Below are positions 16,499 through 23,737 of a stretch of DNA of 41,179 nt, one piece after another. Under the pieces are notes generated by a model. It was not told where the DNA came from. It did not search any database and saw only the letters and a list, made by a program, of their open reading frames with translations. Source of the DNA: an uncultured Pelagibacteraceae bacterium (GTDB lineage: Bacteria > Pseudomonadota > Alphaproteobacteria > Pelagibacterales > Pelagibacteraceae); the NCBI GenBank assembly GCA_902545555.1, contig CACCGK010000008.1:1-41179 (forward strand), written 5' to 3'. Position numbers and translations under genes: made by a program. Each line of letters starts with the position of its first letter. Position 1 is the first letter of the stretch.

Positions 16499-16630
16499 TT
16501 AAAAACTTGAAAATATTTTAAGATCTTTCTTTTGGTTTTTTATAGAATTTTTACCCATAACAGGCGCTGTGATCATTATTGACCAATAGATAAGAAGTAT
16601 AAACACAGAAATTATTTTCATATTATTCAT
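16499..16630 (-). CDS. Possible 43-aa membrane or secreted peptide
   Basis: A minus-strand ORF from ATG 16628-16630 (alternative ATG 16619-16621) to TAA at 16499-16501. The predicted product begins MNNMKIISVFILLIYWSIMI and ends in a lysine-rich tail (NSIKNQKKDLKIF). The shape is a basic start, one hydrophobic helix of about 17 residues and a hydrophilic tail, like a signal-peptide-bearing or single-span peptide. It occupies most of an otherwise empty 214-base gap and ends three bases from the convergent SDR stop. No family is recognised and no Shine-Dalgarno sequence is visible, so this could be chance. Confidence 0.35.
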   Translation of the reverse strand: MNNMKIISVFILLIYWSIMITAPVMGKNSIKNQKKDLKIFSSF

Positions 16631-16710
16631 TTAGCAATCAATCTTGAATTTAGAATGTTTAAATTGTGACTGAATATTGAATTTATAAATAATTTATCTA
16701 TAAGAAGAGC

Positions 16711-17361
16711 ATGTTTAAATTTTTTTATATTTTTATTACATCATTAATTTTTCTTAACTCTGCATTGGCTGAAAATATGAATATTTTTAAATTTACAGAG
16801 CAAGAGCTTTCAGAACTCGATGTTCGTAAGGTGAGAGGAGCAGATAACAAAACATTTTATACTGTTGGATCAAATGATAATGGTAATTTTTTAAAAGCAG
16901 TAGCTGATAACGCTGCTTCTGGCCTTGGAAAACAGGTTAAAATCGATTTAAATAAAACACCTTTTATTAATATTACCTGGAAAATTGAGAAGGATTTGAA
17001 AGGCATTAATGAGAATTCAAAAAAAGGTCACGATTTTGCAGCTAGAGTCTTTGCAGTAAAAAAAACAGGAGCAACACCACTTTCAAATAGAGCAATTAAT
17101 TACGTTTTTTCAAGCAATAGTGAAGTTGGCCAGAGTTGGCCAAGTCCTTATACAAAAAAATCTATAGACAATGTATTAGCAACTACTAAAGACAATCTAA
17201 ATGAATGGGTAACAGTAAAAGCCAATGTTAAAGAAGATTTTAAAAAATTTCATGATTTAGATGTGAATGAATTAGATGGCTTAGCTATAATGGCTGATAC
17301 TGATAATTCTAAAATGAAGTCAATTTCTTATTTTCAGAATATATATTTTTCAGAAGATTAA
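16711..17361 (+). CDS. Secreted DUF3047 domain protein
   Basis: 216 aa. A signal peptide (MFKFFYIFITSLIFLNSALA) is followed by a single domain. Conserved-looking pieces are KGHDFAARVFAV, RAINYVFSSN, GQSWPSPYTKK, WVTVKANVKEDF and the ending GLAIMADTDNSK. These match what I know of the DUF3047 family (a jelly-roll-like periplasmic domain with the DfaaRvyv, inYvw and ImtDtDn motifs). No biochemical activity is known; a carbohydrate- or envelope-associated role is only a guess. It is probably the first gene of a short plus-strand unit with the YbgC-type thioesterase 46 bases downstream. Confidence 0.85.
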   Translation: MFKFFYIFITSLIFLNSALAENMNIFKFTEQELSELDVRKVRGADNKTFYTVGSNDNGNFLKAVADNAASGLGKQVKIDLNKTPFINITWKIEKDLKGINENSKKGHDFAARVFAVKKTGATPLSNRAINYVFSSNSEVGQSWPSPYTKKSIDNVLATTKDNLNEWVTVKANVKEDFKKFHDLDVNELDGLAIMADTDNSKMKSISYFQNIYFSED

Positions 17362-17407
17362 TTAATATATAGATTATATTTTTATTTTTTTTTGATATTA
17401 TTAATTT

Positions 17408-17821
17408 ATGCAAAAAAGCTTTACTCATAATGTTAAAGTGTATTATGAGGACACAGACGCTGGTGGAGTCGTGTACTATGCTAATTATTTAAAATATTTA
17501 GAAAGAGCTAGAACTGAAGCCCTATCAACTATTGGATTAAGCAATACAAAAATAAAAAATGATTATGGTGCTCTTATAATAGTTAAATCATGTAATATTG
17601 AATATAAAAAATCTGCATACTTAGAAGATGATTTACAAATTAAATCTTTTGTTGAGTCTATTTCAAAAACTTCTTTTTTAATGAATCAATCAATATTTAA
17701 AGATGAGGAATTGATCTTAGAAGCTAAAATTCATCTAGTATTTATTAACGAAAAATTTAAGCCAGTTAAAATTCCAGAAAAAATCTTATCAGATTTTCAA
17801 CCCTATACTTCTAGTTCATAG
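17408..17821 (+). CDS. ybgC: YbgC-type acyl-CoA thioesterase
   Basis: 137 aa, a single hot-dog domain. The N-terminal signature VYYEDTDAGGVVYYANYLKY followed by LERARTEAL is the YbgC/FadM pattern, including the catalytic-region Asp (D17) and a Tyr where E. coli YbgC has His. Members hydrolyse acyl-CoA thioesters in the cytoplasm. In many proteobacteria ybgC heads the tol-pal operon, but here no tolQRAB genes follow: the next gene is a convergent uracil-DNA glycosylase whose 3' end overlaps this one by 11 bases. The Tol link should therefore not be assumed. Confidence 0.9.
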   Translation: MQKSFTHNVKVYYEDTDAGGVVYYANYLKYLERARTEALSTIGLSNTKIKNDYGALIIVKSCNIEYKKSAYLEDDLQIKSFVESISKTSFLMNQSIFKDEELILEAKIHLVFINEKFKPVKIPEKILSDFQPYTSSS

Positions 17822-18491
17822 ATATTTTTCTAGCTTTTTTAAATAAGTCTACAATCATTCTTTCAGATATAAGTTTAGTATTTACATTTCTAGGGCTAGG
17901 GTGATAACAGGCAATTAGTTTAATATTTCCAGGTAGTAAATAGGATTTTCCATGAATAAATTTTATCTTTTCATTAAAATTATATTTTTTTTTATAAAAT
18001 TTAACACAATTATCAAATGCTACTTTTCCTAATGCAATAATAGTTTTTAATTTATTTAAATTATAAATCTCACTATTAAAATATTTCGAACAATTATTTA
18101 ATTCTTCTATTTTAGGTTTGTCTCCTGGAGGAACACATTTTAAAATATTAGTTATATATGTTGATTTTAATTTAAGACCATCATTTAGATTTTCTGAATT
18201 TGGTTGGTTTGAAATTTTAGCTTTAAATAAACATTTAAATAAAAAATCTCCAGATTTATCACCTGTGAAAGCTCTTCCTGTCCGTGTACCCCCATGGGCT
18301 GCTGGGGCCAATCCAATTATTAAAATTTTTGCATCATTTGCACCGAAACCTGTAACTGGTTTTCCCCAGTAGGTTTCGTTTATATTTTGTTTTCTTTTTT
18401 CTGTTGAAATTTTTTTAACAAAATCAACAAGCCTTGGACATTTTTTACATTTAAGAATTGTTTTATTTAAACTATCTATTTTAATGTTCAT
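17811..18491 (-). CDS. Uracil-DNA glycosylase, family 5-like (UdgB type)
   Basis: 226 aa. Motif 1 reads GLAPAAHGGTRTGRAFTGD, the form found in family 5 enzymes (family 4 usually has GEAPG), and motif 2 is HPSPRN. Cysteines at the N-terminus (CKKCPRL) and in the middle (NILKCVPPGDK, LNNCSKYF) fit the [4Fe-4S] cluster seen in families 4 and 5. The enzyme would remove uracil, and in family 5 often other deaminated bases, from DNA. The Asp/Asn missing from motif 1 relative to families 1 and 4 is normal for UdgB. The start codon is only two bases from the divergent start of the histidine phosphatase gene. Confidence 0.88.
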   Translation of the reverse strand: MNIKIDSLNKTILKCKKCPRLVDFVKKISTEKRKQNINETYWGKPVTGFGANDAKILIIGLAPAAHGGTRTGRAFTGDKSGDFLFKCLFKAKISNQPNSENLNDGLKLKSTYITNILKCVPPGDKPKIEELNNCSKYFNSEIYNLNKLKTIIALGKVAFDNCVKFYKKKYNFNEKIKFIHGKSYLLPGNIKLIACYHPSPRNVNTKLISERMIVDLFKKARKISMN

Positions 18492-18493
18492 AA

Positions 18494-19051
18494 ATGAAAA
18501 TTTTAAATTATTTAGTCATAATATTTATATGTATTAATCCCTCAGTTAAAGCAGATTCAAAAAAAACTTTAATAGATGAATTGCAAAAGGGTGGAAAATT
18601 AATTTTCATAAGACATGCTTATGCCCCTGGTGGTGGCGATCCAGATAATTTTGATATTAACGATTGTACAACTCAAAGAAATTTAAGTGATAGTGGTAGA
18701 GTTCAATCACAAAAAATTGGTAATTTTTTTAAAAAAAATAAAATTTCAATTGGAAAAGTTTATTCTAGTGAATGGTGTCGATGTAAAGAAACAGCATCTA
18801 TTGCCTTTAAAGAATATGAAACTAAAAATTTTCTAAACTCATTTTTTAGTGCAAAATTTGCCAGCAATAAAAAAAAGCAAGTTATTGATTTTGATAAATT
18901 TATTAGAACTTGGGATAAAGATCAAAATTTAGTTTTTGTTACACATTATGTAGTGATTTCTGAAATTTTAAATTACGCACCATCATCTGGAGAGATTGTT
19001 GTATCGGATAAAAGTTTAAAAGTTATTGATACTTTAGAAATTGAATATTAA
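18494..19051 (+). CDS. Secreted histidine phosphatase family protein
   Basis: 185 aa. A signal peptide (MKILNYLVIIFICINPSVKA) suggests a periplasmic location. The phosphohistidine motif is IFIRHAYAPGGGDP, with RHA in place of the usual RHG, followed by LSDSGRVQSQKIG and a SSEWCRCKETA segment. The second catalytic His is in VFVTHYVVI. The ordering matches the phosphoglycerate-mutase-like/SixA-type superfamily. The substrate is unknown; acidic periplasmic phosphatases of this shape may act on phosphoesters. The start lies two bases from the divergent glycosylase start, so its promoter must lie inside that gene. Confidence 0.87.
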   Translation: MKILNYLVIIFICINPSVKADSKKTLIDELQKGGKLIFIRHAYAPGGGDPDNFDINDCTTQRNLSDSGRVQSQKIGNFFKKNKISIGKVYSSEWCRCKETASIAFKEYETKNFLNSFFSAKFASNKKKQVIDFDKFIRTWDKDQNLVFVTHYVVISEILNYAPSSGEIVVSDKSLKVIDTLEIEY

Positions 19052-19062
19052 ACTAAATTATC

Positions 19063-19200
19063 ATGTCATCTAAAAGAGCAATGAGACAAGCACAAAAACA
19101 AGCATACGCTAAACATCGCTCAAATATTACAAATAACAGATTTGAATTCAAGAAAAAATTAATTACCAAAAACAAAGAAGAAAAAAAAAATAAAAACTAA
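19063..19200 (+). CDS. Small highly basic protein (45 aa), unknown
   Basis: ATG 19063 to TAA 19198-19200. The product starts MSSKRAMRQAQKQAYAKHRS and has a Lys/Asn/Glu-rich tail; about a third of residues are Lys, Arg or His. No hydrophobic segment is present, so it is cytosolic and could bind nucleic acid. A 10-A run (19181-19190) near the end is read in frame. It lies 11 bases after the histidine phosphatase gene and its stop overlaps the convergent hypothetical by four bases. The tight fit and biased, alpha-helical composition favour a real gene, but no family is recognised. Confidence 0.55.
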   Translation: MSSKRAMRQAQKQAYAKHRSNITNNRFEFKKKLITKNKEEKKNKN

Positions 19201-19619
19201 CTTTCTTGATCAAATTTTTCTATTTTTTTACAAGTGGAGATTTTAGATAAACTTTCGACATCGTTCAAAACAGCCTTAACAAATATTTCTGGTTTGTCTT
19301 TTTCAAATAAAATTTGAGTATAAAACTGAGGATACCCATGTTTAAGTGTAAGTATTTTTCCATGTTCTTCATAAATATTTCTCACATAGGAGTTTTTCTT
19401 TTTAACGCTTAAATCTGTGATCTTATATTTTTGATAAGTTTTTTCATCATAAACGTAATTACGTGTCATAATTAGTTCATTAAGATTTAAAATATATTCA
19501 TTTTTTAAAAAACCATCCTCTTTATGATCACATTTGCTCAATACAATTATTTCTGAGTGAGAATTAAAGGATATAAAAAAAAAAGATAAAAAAAATATTA
19601 AAAACTTATTTTTTTTCAT
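19197..19619 (-). CDS. Secreted hypothetical protein (140 aa)
   Basis: The chosen start, ATG 19617-19619, gives a clean signal peptide (MKKNKFLIFFLSFFFISFNS); the frame is open to an ATG at 19631 that adds only four residues. The mature part has two cysteines (LSKCDHKEDG near its start and ISTCKKIEKF near its end) that may form a disulfide in the periplasm, and alternating hydrophobic residues suggesting beta structure. No family is recognised. It overlaps the end of the upstream 57-aa membrane protein by 14 bases, so the two are probably co-transcribed. Confidence 0.72.
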   Translation of the reverse strand: MKKNKFLIFFLSFFFISFNSHSEIIVLSKCDHKEDGFLKNEYILNLNELIMTRNYVYDEKTYQKYKITDLSVKKKNSYVRNIYEEHGKILTLKHGYPQFYTQILFEKDKPEIFVKAVLNDVESLSKISTCKKIEKFDQES

Positions 19620-19779
19620 TCTTATCAACAAAAAATAAAGCTATAATAAATATTACAGTCCAAGCAAAAACAGACAATGTTTTTAAAGGAGTGGTATCTG
19701 CATCCCAAACATCAAAGAATAAAGCGCCAATAATTATCCCTATAGCATAGATAATACTTACAATTTTAACTTTACTCAT
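19606..19779 (-). CDS. Small two-helix membrane protein (57 aa), unknown
   Basis: ATG 19777-19779 to TAA 19606-19608. The product has two membrane segments (about residues 5-22 and 34-51) joined by an acidic loop, FFDVWDADTTP, and a charged C-terminus (VDKNEKK). Composition and helix spacing look like a genuine small inner-membrane hairpin protein rather than a chance frame. It is followed by the secreted hypothetical with a 14-base overlap and lies 11 bases after the DUF1289 stop on the same strand, so the three form a likely small operon. No family is recognised. Confidence 0.65.
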   Translation of the reverse strand: MSKVKIVSIIYAIGIIIGALFFDVWDADTTPLKTLSVFAWTVIFIIALFFVDKNEKK

Positions 19780-19790
19780 AGGTTATATTA

Positions 19791-20039
19791 TTATTTGGTT
19801 AAATTTTTTTTGAAAAGAGACATGCCATTCTTGATTTTATAAGAATAAGATTCCTTAAAACTCTCGAGCTGCCAACCTGTAAGCCTTTTTTCAATTTCAA
19901 TTATATTTCCTTTTTTCCAATCATCAGTTGTTTCTTCTAGTTTCCAAAGTCTTTTTTCCTCATTACTTCTTCCACAACCATAACAATAGCCTGTTGATGG
20001 ATCAGTTTTACAAATACTTATACAAGGTGAAATAATCAT
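19791..20039 (-). CDS. DUF1289 domain protein (82 aa)
   Basis: The N-terminus ISPCISICKTDPSTGYC followed by YGCGRSNEEKRLW is the DUF1289 signature, with four cysteines (C6, C10, C19, C22) that could bind a metal or Fe-S cluster. The family is common in proteobacteria as a small Cys-rich protein and has no settled function. The C-terminal 45 residues are helical and charged. It is divergent from the tRNA-Leu/tig unit and probably leads a small minus-strand operon with the 57-aa and 140-aa proteins. Confidence 0.9.
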   Translation of the reverse strand: MIISPCISICKTDPSTGYCYGCGRSNEEKRLWKLEETTDDWKKGNIIEIEKRLTGWQLESFKESYSYKIKNGMSLFKKNLTK

Positions 20040-20098
20040 TTTTTATAAATTAGTATAAATTTTATTAGATAAATAGATAATTTTTTAACAATTGTCAT

Positions 20099-20126
20099 TG
20101 GACAAATAGTTTCAATAATATATAAA
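20099..20126 (+). promoter_or_regulatory. Predicted sigma70-type promoter of tRNA-Leu and tig
   Basis: TGGACA (20099-20104; five of six to the -35 consensus) is followed after 16 bases by TATAAA (20121-20126). The expected start would fall near 20133, about eight bases before the mature tRNA 5' end, which is normal for a tRNA gene. The short gap to tig (10 bases) means this promoter may also drive trigger factor. Confidence 0.6.
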
Positions 20127-20140
20127 ACCTCGTAATTTGT

Positions 20141-20225
20141 GGGGCGATGGCGGAATTGGTAGACGCGTTGGTCTTAGGAACCAATATGGCAACATGTGAA
20201 GGTTCGAGTCCTTTTCGCCCTACCA
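20141..20225 (+). tRNA. tRNA-Leu (anticodon UAG)
   Basis: An 85-nt cloverleaf with CCA encoded. The acceptor GGGGCGA (20141-20147) pairs with TCGCCCT (20215-20221), the first pair being G-U. Then come discriminator A and CCA. The D arm carries the GCGGAATTGGTAGACGCG sequence typical of tRNA-Leu, the anticodon stem TTGGT/ACCAA holds loop CTTAGGA with anticodon TAG, a variable arm of the class II type follows, and the T loop is TTCGAGT. It reads CUA and probably other CUN codons. Confidence 0.97.
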
Positions 20226-20235
20226 TTAAGATATT

Positions 20236-21672
20236 ATGAAAGTTACAGTAGAAAATAAAAAAGGTTTAAATAAAGATCTTAAAATTTTCATCGATAAAGA
20301 AACAATAAATTCTTATATGGATGAAAAATATGAAGAGATCAAAGGTAGTGTAAACCTTAAAGGATTTAGACCAGGTAAGGTTCCAAAAGAAATTTTAAAA
20401 AGACAATTTGGCAAAGCAGTTTTTGGAGAAGTTTTAGATAAAGTTTTAAAAGAAACATCAACTAAAGCACTAGAAGAAAAAAAGATTAAACCAGCTGGTC
20501 AACCAAAACTTGATTTAAAGACTTACGGTGAAGACAAAGATTTAGAGTATGTTTTATCAGTAACAGAGCTACCAAAAGTAGAAATTAAATCTTTAGAAAA
20601 TATTAAATATGATGAATACACTGTGAAAATTGACGAGAATGAAACTGATAAAAGAATAAAAGAAATAGCAAAAAACCAACCAAATTTTAAAGAAGTAAGC
20701 GCTGATACAAAAGCTAAAAAAGGTGATTTAGTCTCTTTAGATTATAAAGCAACAGTTGATGGTGAGGACTTTAAAGGAAGTGAAGGAAAGAACACTCAGC
20801 TAACTTTAGGTAAAGATTTATTCTTAAAAGGATTTGATGAGCAATTAATTGGAGTTAAGAAAGATGATGAAAAAATTGTAGAGGCAACTTTACCAGAAAA
20901 TTTTCCAGAAAAAGAATTAGTAAATAAAAAAGCTAAATTCAATTGTAAAATTTTAAGCGTTAAGCAATCAGAAGAAGTAAAAATTGATGATGATTTTGCA
21001 AAAAATTTAGGAGCAAAAGATTTAAAAGATTTAAAAACATTAATTTCAAAACAAATTAACGATGAATATAAAAATTCTTTAGATCAATTATCTAAAAATC
21101 AAATTTTAAAAGAAATAGAGAAAATTAAAATAGACGAAGTTCCAGAAAACTTAGTTGAGGAAGAGGTTAAAGTTCTTTCACAAGGTATGTCTGAAGAAGA
21201 AAAAAAGAAAAATAAAAAAAACTTTGAGGAAAAAGCAAAAATAAGAATTAAAACTGGATTAATTTTAAATGAGTTTGGTGAAAAAAATCAAATTAAAGTA
21301 ACAGAACAAGAAGTTCAGGTTGAAGTGCAAAAACAACTCAGAATGATGCCAGGACAAGAAAAAATGGTTATGGATTTTTATCAAAAAAATCCTTCTGCAT
21401 TAGCCAGTTTAAGAGGAACTGTATATGAAGAAAAAATTTTAAATTTAATTAAAGAAAAAGGTAAAGCAAATAAAAAAGAAGTTTCAAAAGAAGAAGCCAA
21501 AAAGATTTTAAAAGAAGCTCACAAGCATGATCATAATCATAGCCATGGAGAAGTAAAAAAAGAAACTAAGAAAAAATCACCCACAACAACTGTGAAAGAA
21601 AAAAAACCTGTAGCTAAAAAGGAAAAATTGAAGCCAACAACCAAAAAGACAAAAAAAGTTAGCAAAAAGTAA
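20236..21672 (+). CDS. tig: Trigger factor, ribosome-associated chaperone
   Basis: 478 aa, longer than the roughly 430-440 of typical homologues. The N-terminal ribosome-binding domain has the loop GFRPGKVP at 43-50. The FKBP-type prolyl isomerase domain spans about 155-245 ([18 protein letters not shown] onwards) and the helical C-domain follows to about 415. The extra length is a tail containing HKHDHNHSH at 429-437 and then a Lys/Thr-rich stretch, suggesting metal binding and nucleic acid or ribosome contact (inference). It binds nascent chains at the ribosome exit tunnel. The gene begins 10 bases after tRNA-Leu with no room for its own promoter, and is followed by clpP, clpX and lon. Confidence 0.97.
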   Translation: MKVTVENKKGLNKDLKIFIDKETINSYMDEKYEEIKGSVNLKGFRPGKVPKEILKRQFGKAVFGEVLDKVLKETSTKALEEKKIKPAGQPKLDLKTYGEDKDLEYVLSVTELPKVEIKSLENIKYDEYTVKIDENETDKRIKEIAKNQPNFKEVSADTKAKKGDLVSLDYKATVDGEDFKGSEGKNTQLTLGKDLFLKGFDEQLIGVKKDDEKIVEATLPENFPEKELVNKKAKFNCKILSVKQSEEVKIDDDFAKNLGAKDLKDLKTLISKQINDEYKNSLDQLSKNQILKEIEKIKIDEVPENLVEEEVKVLSQGMSEEEKKKNKKNFEEKAKIRIKTGLILNEFGEKNQIKVTEQEVQVEVQKQLRMMPGQEKMVMDFYQKNPSALASLRGTVYEEKILNLIKEKGKANKKEVSKEEAKKILKEAHKHDHNHSHGEVKKETKKKSPTTTVKEKKPVAKKEKLKPTTKKTKKVSKK

Positions 21673-21704
21673 TCTCAAGTTGTATAAGTAGTACGAATCA
21701 ACTT

Positions 21705-22316
21705 ATGACAACAAAATTATCAGAACATATGAGCAGTCTTATCCCAATGGTTGTTGAACAATCAAGTAAAGGTGAAAGAGCTTACGATATTTATTCAAGA
21801 TTATTAAAAGAAAGAATTATTTTTTTAACAGGTCAAATTAATGACAATGTTGCATCATTAGTAACTGCTCAATTATTATTTTTAGAGGCTGAAGATCCAA
21901 AAAAAGAAATTTATTTATACATTAATAGCCCAGGGGGTTTAGTAACAGCAGGACTTGGTATCTATGATACAATGCAATATGTGAAGCCAGATATTTCTAC
22001 TTTATGTATTGGCCAAGCAGCTTCCATGGGTTCTTTTTTGCTTGCAGCTGGCACAAAAGGAAAAAGATTTTCATTACCAAATTCAAGAATAATGGTTCAT
22101 CAACCATCTGCAGGTTTTCAGGGTCAGGCAACTGATATTGAAATTCATGCTAATGAAGTTTTGTCTTTAAAGAAAAGGCTTAATGAAATTTATTCAAAGC
22201 ATACTGGAAAAAATGTTGACGAAATAAAGTCTGCTCTTGAAAGAGATAATTTTATGACAGCAGATGTCGCACAATCTTTTGGTCTTATTGACGAAGTAGT
22301 AGAAAAAAGATCTTAA
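21705..22316 (+). CDS. clpP: ATP-dependent Clp protease proteolytic subunit
   Basis: 203 aa. The catalytic triad is visible: Ser107 in [12 protein letters not shown], His132 in [12 protein letters not shown] and Asp181 in LERDNFM, matching the E. coli spacing. YINSPGG is the oxyanion-region motif. The subunit forms the tetradecameric barrel that degrades substrates unfolded by ClpX. The gene follows tig after 32 bases and precedes clpX by 92 bases, the usual alphaproteobacterial order. A short N-terminal propeptide would be expected, as in other ClpP proteins. Confidence 0.98.
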   Translation: MTTKLSEHMSSLIPMVVEQSSKGERAYDIYSRLLKERIIFLTGQINDNVASLVTAQLLFLEAEDPKKEIYLYINSPGGLVTAGLGIYDTMQYVKPDISTLCIGQAASMGSFLLAAGTKGKRFSLPNSRIMVHQPSAGFQGQATDIEIHANEVLSLKKRLNEIYSKHTGKNVDEIKSALERDNFMTADVAQSFGLIDEVVEKRS

Positions 22317-22368
22317 TATACAATATATTGATTATTCATTAATCGAAACTTGATTAGTATGAGTTTTC

Positions 22369-22374
22369 TATAAT
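22369..22374 (+). promoter_or_regulatory. Possible -10 box for clpX
   Basis: A perfect TATAAT lies in the 92-base clpP-clpX gap, placing a start near 22381 and leaving a leader of about 28 bases. There is no good -35: TTGATT at 22350 is only 13 bases upstream. In such AT-rich DNA a lone TATAAT is weak evidence; it is recorded because the gap is longer than most in this cluster. Confidence 0.3.
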
Positions 22375-22408
22375 AAAGTAATTAAATTGATTCGTTATAA
22401 AAATTAAG

Positions 22409-23677
22409 ATGACAACAAATAATAAAAATATTCTTTACTGTTCTTTCTGTGGCAAAAGCCAACATGAAGTTAGAAAGTTAATTGCTGGTCCAACTGTTTT
22501 CATCTGCGATGAATGTGTTGAGCTATGTATGGATATTATAAAAGAGGAGAGCAAAGATACTTTTGTAAAACATCAAGATGGTCTCCCATCTCCAAAGGAA
22601 ATTTGTTCAGTATTAGATGATTATGTAATCGGTCAAGCTCATGCAAAGAAGGTATTATCTGTTGCAGTACACAATCATTACAAAAGATTAAATTATGAAA
22701 GCAAAACAAGTAAAAATGTTGAGCTATCAAAATCTAATATACTTTTAGTGGGTCCTACAGGTTGTGGAAAAACATTGCTTGCACAAACTCTTGCTAGAAT
22801 TTTAGACGTTCCATTTACAATGGCTGATGCAACAACTCTCACAGAAGCAGGTTATGTTGGAGAAGATGTTGAAAATATTATTTTAAAATTGCTACAAGCA
22901 TCTGACTACAATGTTGAAAAAGCACAAAGAGGAATAGTTTATATTGATGAGGTTGACAAAATAAGTAGAAAATCTGAAAATCCATCAATTACAAGAGATG
23001 TATCTGGTGAAGGTGTACAGCAAGCTCTTCTTAAAATAATGGAAGGAACAGTTGCAAGTGTTCCACCTCAAGGAGGCAGAAAACACCCTCAACAAGAATT
23101 TTTACAAGTAGATACAACAAATATTTTGTTTATTTGTGGTGGTGCTTTTGCAGGTCTTGATAAAATAATTTCTCAAAGAGATAAAGGTACTTCAATTGGT
23201 TTTGGTGCAGATGTAAAAAATACACAAGATAAGAAAACTGGTGAATGGATGAAAGGATTAGAGCCAGAAGATTTATTAAAATTCGGATTAATACCAGAAT
23301 TTATTGGAAGACTTCCAATGATAGCAACACTTGAAGATTTAGATGAAAAATCTTTAATAAAAATATTACAAGAACCAAAAAATTCTTTAATAAAGCAATA
23401 TCAAGAATTGTTTAAATTAGATGGTGCTAAACTAATATTTAAAGAAAACGCTTTAAAAGAAATAGCGCAAAAAGCAATTAACAAAAAAACTGGTGCAAGA
23501 GGTTTGAGATCAATATTAGAAAATATTTTATTAAAAACAATGTACGATCTTCCGAGCCAAGATAATATTCAGGAGGTTATTGTTGATGCTGGTGCAGCAA
23601 AAGGGCAGTCACAGCCAATCTTAGTTCATACTAAAGGTGACAATAAATCCAAGCCAAACAAGACCACAGCGGCTTAA
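22409..23677 (+). CDS. clpX: ATP-dependent Clp protease ATPase subunit ClpX
   Basis: 422 aa. The N-terminal zinc-binding domain has paired cysteines C11/C14 (CSFC) and C33/C36 (CDEC). The AAA+ module shows Walker A GPTGCGKT near 115, Walker [11 protein letters not shown] near 178, and a sensor-2 region GARGLR near 365. The IGF loop (SIGFGADV near 269) that docks ClpP is present. It unfolds tagged or recognised proteins and feeds them into ClpP. It lies between clpP and lon in the same orientation. The C-terminal tail ([14 protein letters not shown]) is a normal low-complexity end. Confidence 0.98.
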   Translation: MTTNNKNILYCSFCGKSQHEVRKLIAGPTVFICDECVELCMDIIKEESKDTFVKHQDGLPSPKEICSVLDDYVIGQAHAKKVLSVAVHNHYKRLNYESKTSKNVELSKSNILLVGPTGCGKTLLAQTLARILDVPFTMADATTLTEAGYVGEDVENIILKLLQASDYNVEKAQRGIVYIDEVDKISRKSENPSITRDVSGEGVQQALLKIMEGTVASVPPQGGRKHPQQEFLQVDTTNILFICGGAFAGLDKIISQRDKGTSIGFGADVKNTQDKKTGEWMKGLEPEDLLKFGLIPEFIGRLPMIATLEDLDEKSLIKILQEPKNSLIKQYQELFKLDGAKLIFKENALKEIAQKAINKKTGARGLRSILENILLKTMYDLPSQDNIQEVIVDAGAAKGQSQPILVHTKGDNKSKPNKTTAA

Positions 23678-23737
23678 TATCCTTAATAAGTAATAAATAC
23701 CTATTGCAATATAAAATATAATATCCATATTGTTTGT

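Noticed and set aside
16498..16521. CTTAAAA/TTTTAAG inverted repeat as a bidirectional terminator
   Set aside because: Only seven A/T-rich pairs around an 11-base loop and no clear T-run; too weak to call.
23704..23722. TTGCAA and TATAAT before lon as a promoter
   Set aside because: The two hexamers are only seven bases apart, far below workable spacing.
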